Source of the DNA: a virus
Length of the DNA stretch: 64,000 bases
Reading direction: 5' to 3' (one strand)
IMG/VR virus record: IMGVR_UViG_3300013137_000017
Span: 1 to 64,000 of that record
Below, piece by piece: positions 1 through 7,407 of this stretch (position 1 is the first letter of the stretch; each line of letters opens with the position of its first letter). Both the position numbers and the translations under genes were made by a program. The notes under the pieces were generated by a model. It worked only from the letters and a program-made list of their open reading frames with translations, had not been told where the DNA came from and did no database searches.

Positions 1-1
1 C

Positions 2-154
2 GGAAATTTGGTAGAAGGACACGCTGTGTATTGCCACAATGAAAGTCCCGAAGCACCAAGAAAATGTAGGCATACTTGGTATTACGGAAAAGACAAGAAA
101 GGATGTCAAGATGAAGATTGCCCGTTATTCGAGGTTAATCCAAATTACCGCTAA
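2..154 (+). CDS. C-terminal part of a Cys/His-rich protein (cut by window edge)
   Basis: An open frame enters from the left edge and ends at TAA 152-154, giving about 50 residues. It contains a run of cysteines and histidines (CHNE, CRHTW, GCQDEDC) spaced like a small zinc-binding fold. No start is visible because the gene begins outside the window. The function is unknown. The zinc-binding idea is inferred from residue spacing only. Confidence 0.5.
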   Translation, partial: GNLVEGHAVYCHNESPEAPRKCRHTWYYGKDKKGCQDEDCPLFEVNPNYR

Positions 155-216
155 CATCCGGGCAGCATCAATATTAGTGTTGCCTAAAAAATAGAAAATA
201 ACTTAAAACTATTCAT

Positions 217-417
217 ATGTGGAAATTTATAGTTACATGGTGTGTGTTAAATGAAATAATGCTGCCAAATCAAGGAAGAATAGACGAGTTCGGAAGAGCA
301 TCAATGGCTGTAACACTCGAATATCGCTGTAAAATTGAGCAAGATTGTGATCACTCAAAAGAGTTTTTCAATCGGGAAGACGCTTTTAAATTTTACAGAG
401 AAGCCTATAAACTTTAA
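217..417 (+). CDS. Small hypothetical protein ending at an in-frame TAA
   Basis: This is a 66-residue product starting at ATG 217, with a hydrophobic N-terminus (FIVTWCVLNEI) and an acidic, aromatic C-terminus (EFFNREDAFKFYREAYKL). No family is recognised. The same frame stays open after the TAA at 415-417 and runs to 876, with protein-like sequence directly after the stop. The functional gene may therefore once have been longer, with the TAA as a nonsense change. Alternatively this is a complete short gene and the next one starts at GTG 649. Confidence 0.55.
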   Translation: MWKFIVTWCVLNEIMLPNQGRIDEFGRASMAVTLEYRCKIEQDCDHSKEFFNREDAFKFYREAYKL

Positions 418-648
418 GCTGATACTGTATGGTTCGATTCAACTTACTGCACAATTATTGACCAGAATCGGAATTTAAGAAGTGTAAAAATAGATTCAGT
501 ACGCTTAACAAATCTTACTGGACGATTACGAACCCAAATCGATACTGTTAATGGTGATTGCGATTCACTATTATCGCGAATAGAACCGGGGTATCTACGA
601 TGGGATACATGTTTTCACTATGCAATTAAACCTTCACGCGTTTCTGAG

Positions 649-876
649 GTGAATTTTATTGAGATCATTGCTTCATTTGATACGCTGATTAATCAATTAA
701 ATGAAAGTTCATTGATGATAAAAAGCAAATTAGAGACGCTTTCAGAGCCTATTGATAATTTTATAAAATTACCTCAATCAACCGTATCAGACACGAACAT
801 GATAGAAGCCCTAACTGACATAAATAAAAGATTGATGATTATTCTTGAAAACTATAATACTATAAACAAACATTAA
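649..876 (+). CDS. Small helical protein, first of a tandem pair (start uncertain)
   Basis: This is a 75-residue product if started at GTG 649. The frame is open upstream to the TAA at 415 and has no ATG, GTG or TTG codon before 649, so the true start is uncertain. The protein is helical and resembles its downstream neighbour at 889-1161. Both have an S-L-x-x-K segment, then E-x-x-S-x-P, N-F-x-x-L-P-x-S and a MIE-rich helix. The pair looks like an old tandem duplication. The function is unknown. Confidence 0.5.
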   Translation: MNFIEIIASFDTLINQLNESSLMIKSKLETLSEPIDNFIKLPQSTVSDTNMIEALTDINKRLMIILENYNTINKH

Positions 877-888
877 AACAAAAACAAC

Positions 889-1161
889 ATGGAACCACAA
901 AACACTGTACAAGTGAAAGAAATTGGACTTAGAGAATGTATTGAAGAACTTAGAAAAGTAATGATACAATTACACAAAGATTCTCTTGTTTTGAAAGACA
1001 CAACAGAAAAAATCTCCGGCCCACTATGCAATTTTAGTGAATTGCCTGAATCAAAACCATGCGCATACATGATAGAAGAAATTAAAGATGAAATAACAAT
1101 GTTAAATTGTATTAGTAGTAATTATTTCTTGATAAATAATCGTTTACTTTCAATAACTTGA
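889..1161 (+). CDS. Small helical protein, second of a tandem pair
   Basis: This is a 90-residue helical protein starting at ATG 889, 12 bases after the previous stop. Its middle (DSLVLK, EKISGPL, NFSELPES, MIEEI) aligns with the matching blocks of the 649-876 product, so the two genes appear to be diverged paralogues. There is no signal peptide, membrane segment or catalytic motif. The function is unknown. Confidence 0.65.
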   Translation: MEPQNTVQVKEIGLRECIEELRKVMIQLHKDSLVLKDTTEKISGPLCNFSELPESKPCAYMIEEIKDEITMLNCISSNYFLINNRLLSIT

Positions 1162-1188
1162 GTTGCTCTTTTACAAAAATAGTAATAC

Positions 1189-1461
1189 ATGAAGTATACG
1201 GAATCAAATTACAAAGATGTACTTAAAATCATTTCGAAGCACAGAAGTATTTTCAAAAGATGGAGTGAACTTTCAGAAAAAGGTTATGAAATAAAACACT
1301 GCGATGTAGGCACAGGCGGAGTGGGCCATATTCATAAATTAAAAAAAGAGTGGAGAGTTCAGATATCTTATGCAAAGGGTAAAAAGTGGGGAAACTATGC
1401 TGATGCTGTAATCTTTGAACCACCTACAAGAAAAGTTAAGATATTATCTAACATTAATTAA
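1189..1461 (+). CDS. Hypothetical protein, 90 aa
   Basis: This is a basic 90-residue product starting at ATG 1189. It has a glycine-rich turn (GTGGVGHIHK) followed by a strand-like segment (EWRVQISYAKGKKWGNY) and a basic C-terminus. The size and charge fit a small early phage protein that binds nucleic acid or a host protein. No family is recognised, so this is only a reading of composition. Confidence 0.6.
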   Translation: MKYTESNYKDVLKIISKHRSIFKRWSELSEKGYEIKHCDVGTGGVGHIHKLKKEWRVQISYAKGKKWGNYADAVIFEPPTRKVKILSNIN

Positions 1462-1495
1462 AAACAACCCGCCGAAAGGCATAAAACAAAAAATC

Positions 1496-1972
1496 ATGAA
1501 AACCGTTGAACAGAAGCCAAATATAGAAGGTTTCGAAGTTAAAGGATTTTACAAGAAAGACACAGTACTTGCCTTATTTAATAAGCCAATGGTGTCCTTC
1601 TTAGTCTACTATGCTGACATTCTTGGCTATTGGGCAATACCAACAGATCCTGGAGAAACAGCAACAGCTATAAAGATACGTAGCAAAGAAAATCCAAACA
1701 AGTTTGGTTTTTTAAAACAACTGATCCAAAGAACAGATGAAGGTTGGAAGCCAATCGTTATGTATGGATACTATCGTGGAAAAACATTTATTGGAAGGTT
1801 CCCAATCAACACACAAATTATGGCATTCAACGAATACATGTATAAAAAATCTCATTTTAAAAACCCAAAAGGATTAAACATCCTGGAAAACCTAATGCGT
1901 ATTCCAGATCTCGAAAGTGATACACTGCGCGATACATTACGTATACTTCACTCGGAAAGAAGTAAACCATGA
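1496..1972 (+). CDS. Hypothetical protein, 158 aa
   Basis: ATG 1496 is preferred because it follows the stop of the previous gene and a purine-rich leader. An upstream in-frame start would overlap that gene. The product has a mixed alpha/beta composition with many aromatic residues (LVYYADILGYW, IVMYGYYRGKTF) and no motif I recognise. Its stop overlaps the start of the DnaA-like gene (ATGA at 1969-1972), so the two are probably translated together in the replication operon. Confidence 0.65.
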   Translation: MKTVEQKPNIEGFEVKGFYKKDTVLALFNKPMVSFLVYYADILGYWAIPTDPGETATAIKIRSKENPNKFGFLKQLIQRTDEGWKPIVMYGYYRGKTFIGRFPINTQIMAFNEYMYKKSHFKNPKGLNILENLMRIPDLESDTLRDTLRILHSERSKP

Positions 1973-2496
1973 TACTTAATAATAACAACACTGATCTTAT
2001 CCGCAAATACGTAAATGAAATTTATATCGCTTTAGCAAATATTAATAAGATTCTCGTTTTTGATCTCGATGATATAAATTATATACTCATAATCATATCG
2101 AATCATTTTAATATTCGACCTGAGGATATCGGAGAAAGAACACGAGTGTTAGGATATGTCTCAGCAAGGAGATTTTTCTTTGTATTCACCAGAGCATTAT
2201 TTGAAAATCTATCGCTGTCGGTAATTTCTACTTACGTTCAAAGAGATCATTCAACAGTAATACACGGAATAAGAGAATTCTTTAATCTCATCGAATCAAG
2301 AAACAAAGAGGAAATAAAGCATTTTAACATCCTTGCAGATCAGTTAATTCGTACAGACGAAGAAAAGCAAAAAGTAATATCGTTTTTTCGTGAAGAACTT
2401 AACAAAAGAAGAAAAAATTATGACAAATACTTTGGATCATCAGAATCTCAGCGAATATTTGCGAGAACGAACGATACAAGACAGAATAGACCATGA
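1969..2496 (+). CDS. Free-standing DnaA domain IV-like DNA-binding protein
   Basis: This 175-residue protein carries the C-terminal origin-binding signature of DnaA: an arginine-rich helix (SARRFFFVFTRALF, about 66-79), a helix-turn-helix and RDHSTVIHG at 92-100. That matches the RDHTTVLHA-type motif DnaA uses to contact its 9-bp boxes. There is no Walker motif, so the AAA+ part of DnaA is absent. Position just upstream of the helicase suggests a role in phage replication initiation or in recognising host DnaA boxes. The domain call is strong. The role is inferred. The last 77 bases overlap the next frame. Confidence 0.8.
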   Translation: MILNNNNTDLIRKYVNEIYIALANINKILVFDLDDINYILIIISNHFNIRPEDIGERTRVLGYVSARRFFFVFTRALFENLSLSVISTYVQRDHSTVIHGIREFFNLIESRNKEEIKHFNILADQLIRTDEEKQKVISFFREELNKRRKNYDKYFGSSESQRIFARTNDTRQNRP

Positions 2497-2605
2497 TATA
2501 GAAATCCTTATGGAGCATAGAAAATTAGTAGAGGAGAAATTAAAAACTACAAATGATGGAACTCACCACAAAAAAACCGATAAGCCTCATAATACTTCAA
2601 GGTAA
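2420..2605 (+). CDS. Small charged protein in an overlapping frame
   Basis: This 61-residue product starts at ATG 2420, just after a purine-rich GAAGAAAAAATT leader. The frame overlaps the DnaA-like gene by 77 bases and the kinase gene by 53 bases. The product is very charged and helical. It could be a translated spacer-overlap gene or a chance frame, and the heavy overlap on both sides lowers confidence. No function is suggested. Confidence 0.35.
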   Translation: MTNTLDHQNLSEYLRERTIQDRIDHDIEILMEHRKLVEEKLKTTNDGTHHKKTDKPHNTSR

Positions 2606-3101
2606 TCTTTTCTCCGGAAAGACAACATTTGCTAAACAATTTAAAACAGCATTTTCATATAGTACAATTTATTCTATCGACGACTATCGCATTTTATATG
2701 GCAATGATGAATTAGATGGAGAAGGTATGGCATGGGATATGATGTTTACAGATGTTTTAGACTGCAATAATCCTATTGCCGTTTGTGATACAACAGGTAT
2801 AAGTAAAAATATGTCCAGACTATGGGCAATTAACAAACTTTCAATAAAGATCTACTGCCCTGTTTCAGAATGTCTCAGGCGATATTCAACAGAACCGAAT
2901 AGCCGAAATCACATTCCATACCCCTATAAAGATAAGATAAACAATACTATTAAGAGAATGTCTGTATTGCTTATGGACATAAAAAGTGACGTAATATTGT
3001 CATCTTTAGATACACCAGATAAAATGATCGAAAACCTAATTAACGAAGAAGAATTCCAAACATTTATCTCACATGTTCAAAAATCTATCGCAAATACTTG
3101 A
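2553..3101 (+). CDS. P-loop kinase of the polynucleotide kinase type
   Basis: This 182-residue protein has a Walker A motif GNLFSGKT at 17-24. Next come a YSIDDYR segment and a VCDTTG strand, the order seen in AAA_33/Pnkp-type kinases that phosphorylate 5'-hydroxyl ends of RNA or DNA. No phosphatase domain is attached, unlike T4 Pnkp. ATG 2553 and ATG 2556 are both possible starts behind a GAGGAG leader. It lies in the early operon, where such enzymes usually repair nicked tRNA or DNA ends. Substrate preference cannot be read from the sequence. Confidence 0.75.
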   Translation: MMELTTKKPISLIILQGNLFSGKTTFAKQFKTAFSYSTIYSIDDYRILYGNDELDGEGMAWDMMFTDVLDCNNPIAVCDTTGISKNMSRLWAINKLSIKIYCPVSECLRRYSTEPNSRNHIPYPYKDKINNTIKRMSVLLMDIKSDVILSSLDTPDKMIENLINEEEFQTFISHVQKSIANT

Positions 3102-3140
3102 CCATAACGCAGAAACATTGCAATTAGCAACAAATACATT

Positions 3141-3470
3141 ATGACAGAAGAAGAAGAAAAACACGAAAATGCCTTGATGTTAAAAGCAGACGATGATATC
3201 AAAAGGAAGAAAGAATCAGAGATTCCATTTATGCTCCACGAGCATCATAACGTAGCTAAGTTATTTCGCTTTTATTTTAAAACAAACTTCGCTTTTTATG
3301 ACCCAATCATTTCTTCATCAACAAAAAAAGTATCAATAGATTTACTTAAATTTGACGATTGGCTTCATTCGATACATGGAGAATACGAAGATAAAGGATA
3401 CTCTATGGAAACTTTCATTAAAGAAGAATATGGCAATGAAGCCTGTCTATTTTTCAAACGTTTGATATAA
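3141..3470 (+). CDS. Hypothetical acidic protein, 109 aa
   Basis: This 109-residue protein has a very acidic N-terminus (TEEEEKHENA) followed by a histidine-containing stretch and several aromatic residues. No family is recognised. Its TAA and the next start share a base (TAATG at 3468-3472), so it is translationally coupled to the downstream gene. Confidence 0.6.
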   Translation: MTEEEEKHENALMLKADDDIKRKKESEIPFMLHEHHNVAKLFRFYFKTNFAFYDPIISSSTKKVSIDLLKFDDWLHSIHGEYEDKGYSMETFIKEEYGNEACLFFKRLI

Positions 3471-3859
3471 TGGAGATTCTCAAATTAAATAAAGGAAACA
3501 CAAGCACTTTTCCGGAAGACGCAAGACCACTAATAAGTATTACTAAAAATTCCGTAGTATTCAACTTCGCAGCAAGTGAGACACTTCACCTGAAATTAGG
3601 ATCAGAAGTATTACTTGGCAGAATGAATGATGAATATTATATATCTGACGTTTCTATGAAAGATTATCGTAAAGGTTATGTACTGTATAAAATTAAAAAA
3701 AAGCAGAGTTCTAATGCAAATTGTCTTAGATTTTGTACAAAAATAATATTACGCAAATCTATTCCATTAGGATACTATGTTGTCACTGAAGAGATAATAT
3801 GGAATGCTGAAACTAACTTAGATTGGTGTAAAATTAAACTTATAAATCCTAAATTATGA
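3470..3859 (+). CDS. Hypothetical beta-rich protein, 129 aa
   Basis: This 129-residue product is made of alternating hydrophobic strands (LISITKNSVVFNF, LHLKLGSEVLLGR, YVLYKIKKK) and looks like a small beta-barrel or sandwich. No catalytic motif is seen. The start overlaps the previous stop (TAATG) and the stop overlaps the next start (ATGA), so it sits firmly inside the early operon. The function is unknown. Confidence 0.65.
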   Translation: MEILKLNKGNTSTFPEDARPLISITKNSVVFNFAASETLHLKLGSEVLLGRMNDEYYISDVSMKDYRKGYVLYKIKKKQSSNANCLRFCTKIILRKSIPLGYYVVTEEIIWNAETNLDWCKIKLINPKL

Positions 3860-4173
3860 TTGATAAAACACAAAACAAATTAAAAGAAGCTATTCAGCTC
3901 TCCAGGACACGCAAAGACCAGTCCCTCATTCGTTGTTTAATCGAATTACGCAACATCGAACGTCAAATCGCAAGTCGAGGTTCGAAATGTGAAATGTTCA
4001 TCTATACTGATTTCACTCCATACTCATTTTACTTCGAACATTTTGTCAACGACATCTTTTCAGGCAATGGAGGAATCATATTTCATGGAAAGCATGATGG
4101 CTTTGGAAACGGATCAGCCCCAACATTTTCTGTGACTCTTTCGCCAACAGATGGATGGTGTATACACACATAA
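3856..4173 (+). CDS. Hypothetical protein with glycine-rich C-terminal half
   Basis: This 105-residue protein has a helical N-terminal half (about 1-50) and a glycine- and aromatic-rich second half containing GNGGIIFHGKHDGFGNG and FSVTLSPTDGWCIHT. The second half looks like a compact beta unit. I have seen this general layout in small phage proteins but cannot name a family. It overlaps the upstream stop by four bases (ATGA). Confidence 0.6.
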   Translation: MIDKTQNKLKEAIQLSRTRKDQSLIRCLIELRNIERQIASRGSKCEMFIYTDFTPYSFYFEHFVNDIFSGNGGIIFHGKHDGFGNGSAPTFSVTLSPTDGWCIHT

Positions 4174-4182
4174 GTCTGTATT

Positions 4183-4635
4183 ATGAAACATAAAATACCG
4201 CCAATAGAAAAGTTTAAAGAAGATATTGTTGCAATCAATAGCGATGGAGATCTTGTAAAAGCATATAATCTTCTTCTTTGGCACTTGGATAATGAAACAG
4301 AAGATGGTATTCCGGAAATAAGAGGTGGTAAGAAGCTCACATACGATTTCATAATTACAAAATATCGCCAACACATAGATCAGTGGAACTATCTCTACCA
4401 AAAGAAACTTGGCACAAAATACTTTCGTGATACAAGATTAGATGAAAAGAAAAACTTTCAAGACTTTCTCCAGGAGAGATACTACCGAAGGGAATTTGTT
4501 ATACAAAAAGGATCTTCGGAAAGAAACAGATATATCTTTGGGCAACTAAAAATCGATATCCTAAAAAAACAACTTGATGAATTCAGAAAATTATGGGAAA
4601 AGAAAGAAGACACAGAATCAACTAACTTTATTTGA
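4183..4635 (+). CDS. Hypothetical helical protein, 150 aa
   Basis: This charged, mainly helical 150-residue protein starts at ATG 4183, nine bases after the previous stop. Its 3' end overlaps the start of the DnaB-like helicase by 59 bases in another frame. The position directly before the helicase could suit a loader or accessory factor, but no loader motif (Walker A, zinc site) is present, so that role is only a positional guess. Confidence 0.6.
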   Translation: MKHKIPPIEKFKEDIVAINSDGDLVKAYNLLLWHLDNETEDGIPEIRGGKKLTYDFIITKYRQHIDQWNYLYQKKLGTKYFRDTRLDEKKNFQDFLQERYYRREFVIQKGSSERNRYIFGQLKIDILKKQLDEFRKLWEKKEDTESTNFI

Positions 4636-6097
4636 TCATGGAAAAATTCTGCCGCAAGCATTAGATCTGGAAAAAGGAGTAATTGGCTCATTGATTCTTG
4701 AAGCACAAACATCAAACTGCAAGCATATATTGAATACTATGCGACCGGAGATATTTTATGCAGAACAGAATCAGATCATTGCATCTACATTATTAAACAT
4801 GCACGAAAATGATATTCCGATAGACCTTTTAACATTAGTCGAAGAATTAAGAAAAAAAGAGGTTTTAGACTTGGTGGGAGGAGCATATTTTATCGAATCG
4901 CTTACGGATAAGGTTATCAGCTCTACAAATATTCAGTATCACTATTTTCTTATCTATCAAAAATACATAAATAGAGAACTAATACGAATATCCTCAGAAG
5001 TAACAAGTAGTGCATATAATGACACATCCGATGTTTTTGAACTTATAGATGAATATATCAATCAGATAAGCCATCTTCACATAAACATCAAAAATCTATC
5101 CAACTTAACCGCTGCAGATATTGCAGGAACATTTATCGAACAGGTACTTACACCAAAAACAGATAACTTCACTAAAAACATCATTTTAACATATGAAACA
5201 GGACACAGGCGATTTGATGAATCCGTAACTATCTCCAGGAATAAGTTTATTCTCATTGGTGGCGGCCCAAAACACGGAAAAAGCAAGTTTCTCACAGATA
5301 TCATGATTCGTTTGTTTGAAAGATATGATGACATCGCAGCTTATTGGTGTACTCTTGAAGATAGTGCTATAGACATAATGCGTTCCTACTTGGCTCAGAA
5401 AGTTCTTATAAAACCAAAGCATATTTTACTGAGGAGATTTCCCGATGATTTAACGAAGACACTTATTCACTATACTAATATTTTTAGAAAGTGGGACATT
5501 CTGTTCAGAGATACACCCATAAAAATACAAGAAGCTGTAAGTACTTTTAGGAAATTCTGTGATAGCAGACCAGACAAGTTTAACATATTCATATTTGATA
5601 ATATCATGGCTGCGTCTGATAGAGATGACTTTAAACAGAACTTGAATTCAATGTACGATCATATACTGGCAAAACTATCTCAGGCAAAATCCAGTACTAA
5701 ATCTCTCGTTATCGGAGTTCATCACTTCAACGATGCCCAACAAGATAAAGAACGACTTGTCGATGCTTATCGCCCTGTATCTAAAGACTTGAAAGGAAGC
5801 GAAGCATCTAAACGGGTACCAAATCAAGTTGTACTGGTAAATTTCCTCCGCAAGTATAAAGATCTTCTTGGAGAATACGAAGGCGATGAGAAAGAAATAC
5901 TCAAATATCTTTACATTATAGATGTCGCAGAAAACAGAGAAGATACAGACTCCGACGAAACTTCCTTGATCCATTTCTTCGCAAACCTTGACTTCACTCT
6001 ATTTAAAGAAATTGAACTTAATATTCAAAAAACTGAAGAAAAACCATATGTTGAAGAAAGCGTAAAAGATTTTATAACTAAATTTCACCCAATATGA
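4577..6097 (+). CDS. dnaB: DnaB-type replicative helicase with clamp-binding motif
   Basis: This 506-residue helicase has the DnaB N-terminal helical domain (PQALDLEKGVIGSLILE, from about residue 25) and a RecA-type motor. Walker A reads GGGPKHGKSK at 228-237. A hydrophobic strand ending in aspartate (FNIFIFDN) serves as Walker B, and GVHHFND is an H4-like segment. It should unwind DNA at the phage fork. ATG 4577 is chosen; TTG 4574 is also possible. The unusual part is residues 15-19, QLTLF, a close match to the bacterial sliding-clamp-binding consensus QL(S/D)LF, placed before the N-terminal domain where it could be free to dock. Confidence 0.88.
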   Translation: MNSENYGKRKKTQNQLTLFDHGKILPQALDLEKGVIGSLILEAQTSNCKHILNTMRPEIFYAEQNQIIASTLLNMHENDIPIDLLTLVEELRKKEVLDLVGGAYFIESLTDKVISSTNIQYHYFLIYQKYINRELIRISSEVTSSAYNDTSDVFELIDEYINQISHLHINIKNLSNLTAADIAGTFIEQVLTPKTDNFTKNIILTYETGHRRFDESVTISRNKFILIGGGPKHGKSKFLTDIMIRLFERYDDIAAYWCTLEDSAIDIMRSYLAQKVLIKPKHILLRRFPDDLTKTLIHYTNIFRKWDILFRDTPIKIQEAVSTFRKFCDSRPDKFNIFIFDNIMAASDRDDFKQNLNSMYDHILAKLSQAKSSTKSLVIGVHHFNDAQQDKERLVDAYRPVSKDLKGSEASKRVPNQVVLVNFLRKYKDLLGEYEGDEKEILKYLYIIDVAENREDTDSDETSLIHFFANLDFTLFKEIELNIQKTEEKPYVEESVKDFITKFHPI

Positions 6098-6291
6098 CAG
6101 AATCTGAAAAAATAGAAGAACAAGCAAAACAAGACTTTGATTCAGCGTTTATAGAAAGTAAAGGAATAACTATTGATGATAAATTGTACATAACAGTCCG
6201 TAGTTATGTTGGATTTATCGCAAGGATCAATTTTTTACAAGGAAGAACAGCAGTAATCAATAAATTATTGGAAAAAGAATCGAATAAATGA
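6094..6291 (+). CDS. Small hypothetical protein, 65 aa
   Basis: This 65-residue, mostly helical acidic product starts at ATG 6094, overlapping the helicase stop by four bases (ATGA). No motif is recognised. Coupling to the helicase suggests a replication accessory protein, but only by position. Confidence 0.6.
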   Translation: MTESEKIEEQAKQDFDSAFIESKGITIDDKLYITVRSYVGFIARINFLQGRTAVINKLLEKESNK

Positions 6292-6299
6292 TTATATTT
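6265..6299 (+). promoter_or_regulatory. Possible Bacteroidota-type promoter inside the early operon
   Basis: TATATTTG at 6292-6299 matches the -7 consensus TAnnTTTG. A TTG lies about 22 bases upstream, near the expected -33 position. Initiation about seven bases downstream would begin at or very near ATG 6307 and give a leaderless message. Support is weak because AT-rich DNA yields such matches by chance. Confidence 0.25.
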
Positions 6300-6306
6300 G
6301 TATCAT

Positions 6307-6570
6307 ATGAACGAACATGAATTACTAAAAGAAAGCCTGCAGCTGAGTAAGGAAATACTTCAGCATTACACAAGAGAAGGCTATGAACTTACGAAAAGAT
6401 TTCACGCCCTTGAAGAACGAGCAGAACAACTGGGCAAAGAAGAAAAGAAACCATCACCGAAAGAACCTGTATCTAATACAGAGACAGAACCAGCAATTAT
6501 CGCTAAACCTCCATCGAAACCGATACCTCAGGGAACTACGAAAAAGCCAATAGATGATCTTCCGTTTTAA
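6307..6570 (+). CDS. Small coiled-coil protein with an SSB-like acidic tail
   Basis: This 87-residue product starts at ATG 6307, preferred over TTG 6298. It has a helical, coiled-coil-like N-terminal half (about 1-45), then a proline-rich flexible linker, and ends in PIDDLPF. That tip matches the conserved acidic tail of bacterial single-stranded DNA-binding protein (DDDIPF type), which recruits host repair and replication enzymes. No OB fold is attached. It may act as an adaptor that carries the tail for another protein, or as a competitor for SSB partners. The tail is seen directly and the role is inferred. Confidence 0.65.
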   Translation: MNEHELLKESLQLSKEILQHYTREGYELTKRFHALEERAEQLGKEEKKPSPKEPVSNTETEPAIIAKPPSKPIPQGTTKKPIDDLPF

Positions 6571-6752
6571 TGAGTAAACTATCGGAATACATTGATTTTC
6601 TCAACAGAGATGATTTGCCATCAAAACATGAATGGTCGTTTATCTATAATTGCATCAGTAGAACAGAACAACTATTAAAAGCACGCGAAAATTACAGAAC
6701 CGCTATCAGAAAACAATTAACTGACCAACAACAATTAACATTTGATTTATGA
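6570..6752 (+). CDS. Small helical protein ending in a clamp-motif-like tail
   Basis: This 60-residue product starts at ATG 6570, sharing a base with the previous stop (TAATG). It is helical with a glutamine-rich end. The last residues, QQQLTFDL, resemble the six-residue form of the sliding-clamp-binding motif (QLxLxF/L), less exactly than QLTLF in the helicase. The function is unknown. The tail could dock on a clamp. Confidence 0.6.
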   Translation: MSKLSEYIDFLNRDDLPSKHEWSFIYNCISRTEQLLKARENYRTAIRKQLTDQQQLTFDL

Positions 6753-7132
6753 ATAAAAAAGAACAGCTATTAAAACGAAACGAAAACTTTGAAAAGAGTA
6801 GCAGAGAACGTAACATAATGCCATTACGGTACGAAGTAGAGGAGCTTGAACTAATCTTAAGGAGAGTTAAAGCAGAAACAGAGCTTCGGGGATATTCTAT
6901 TGAATACCTTCGCGATGGGATGGTTAAAGCTCTCATTCAGTTAGAAGATATTGTAATCAAGAAAAAAGAGATATCCCTATCTGAAGCGTTTGTTACTATA
7001 AAGACAGAGATTCTTGGTGACATTAAGATAACAGACAAAGAATACGATGAAGCAAAAACTGAGTATAACAAAATAAGAAGAAAACCAAATGATAATCAAA
7101 CTAAACCCCCTGCAGATATCAGTACTGAATAA
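6749..7132 (+). CDS. Hypothetical coiled-coil protein, 127 aa
   Basis: This highly charged 127-residue protein is almost all helix, with heptad-like runs (EVEELELILRRVKAE and later segments) and a proline-rich C-terminal tail. It starts four bases inside the previous stop (ATGA) and overlaps the next frame by 44 bases. No enzymatic motif is present. A structural or adaptor role is possible. Confidence 0.6.
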   Translation: MNKKEQLLKRNENFEKSSRERNIMPLRYEVEELELILRRVKAETELRGYSIEYLRDGMVKALIQLEDIVIKKKEISLSEAFVTIKTEILGDIKITDKEYDEAKTEYNKIRRKPNDNQTKPPADISTE

Positions 7133-7406
7133 CGACGAAGGCTCAAAAACAAAGCCATACATGTTGCATATAGGAAATGCAAAACGAATAACCAGTTATT
7201 TATATCGAGACCTTGACGGCACATTGCTTATCCTATATGATTCAAAATGGTACGAAGTCTTTAAACCAAGCCTTTCCGAATTGCTTGAGATATGTCCGCA
7301 TCTGAAAGGAAGCCTATGGAAAAGATTTTGGGGATTTTTCAGGAAAGACAATGAATCAAAACGAGTTAAACAGAAAATATTCATGAACAAAATAATTCAA
7401 AACTGA
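7089..7406 (+). CDS. Hypothetical basic protein, 105 aa
   Basis: This 105-residue product has a beta-rich N-terminal half (SYLYRDLDGTLLILYDSKWY) followed by a helix and a very basic C-terminus (WKRFWGFFRKD and lysine-rich end). The strand-strand-helix order faintly recalls LytTR-type DNA-binding units, but I cannot confirm it. The basic tail fits nucleic-acid binding. It ends one base before the next start. Confidence 0.55.
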   Translation: MIIKLNPLQISVLNNDEGSKTKPYMLHIGNAKRITSYLYRDLDGTLLILYDSKWYEVFKPSLSELLEICPHLKGSLWKRFWGFFRKDNESKRVKQKIFMNKIIQN

Positions 7407-7407
7407 G

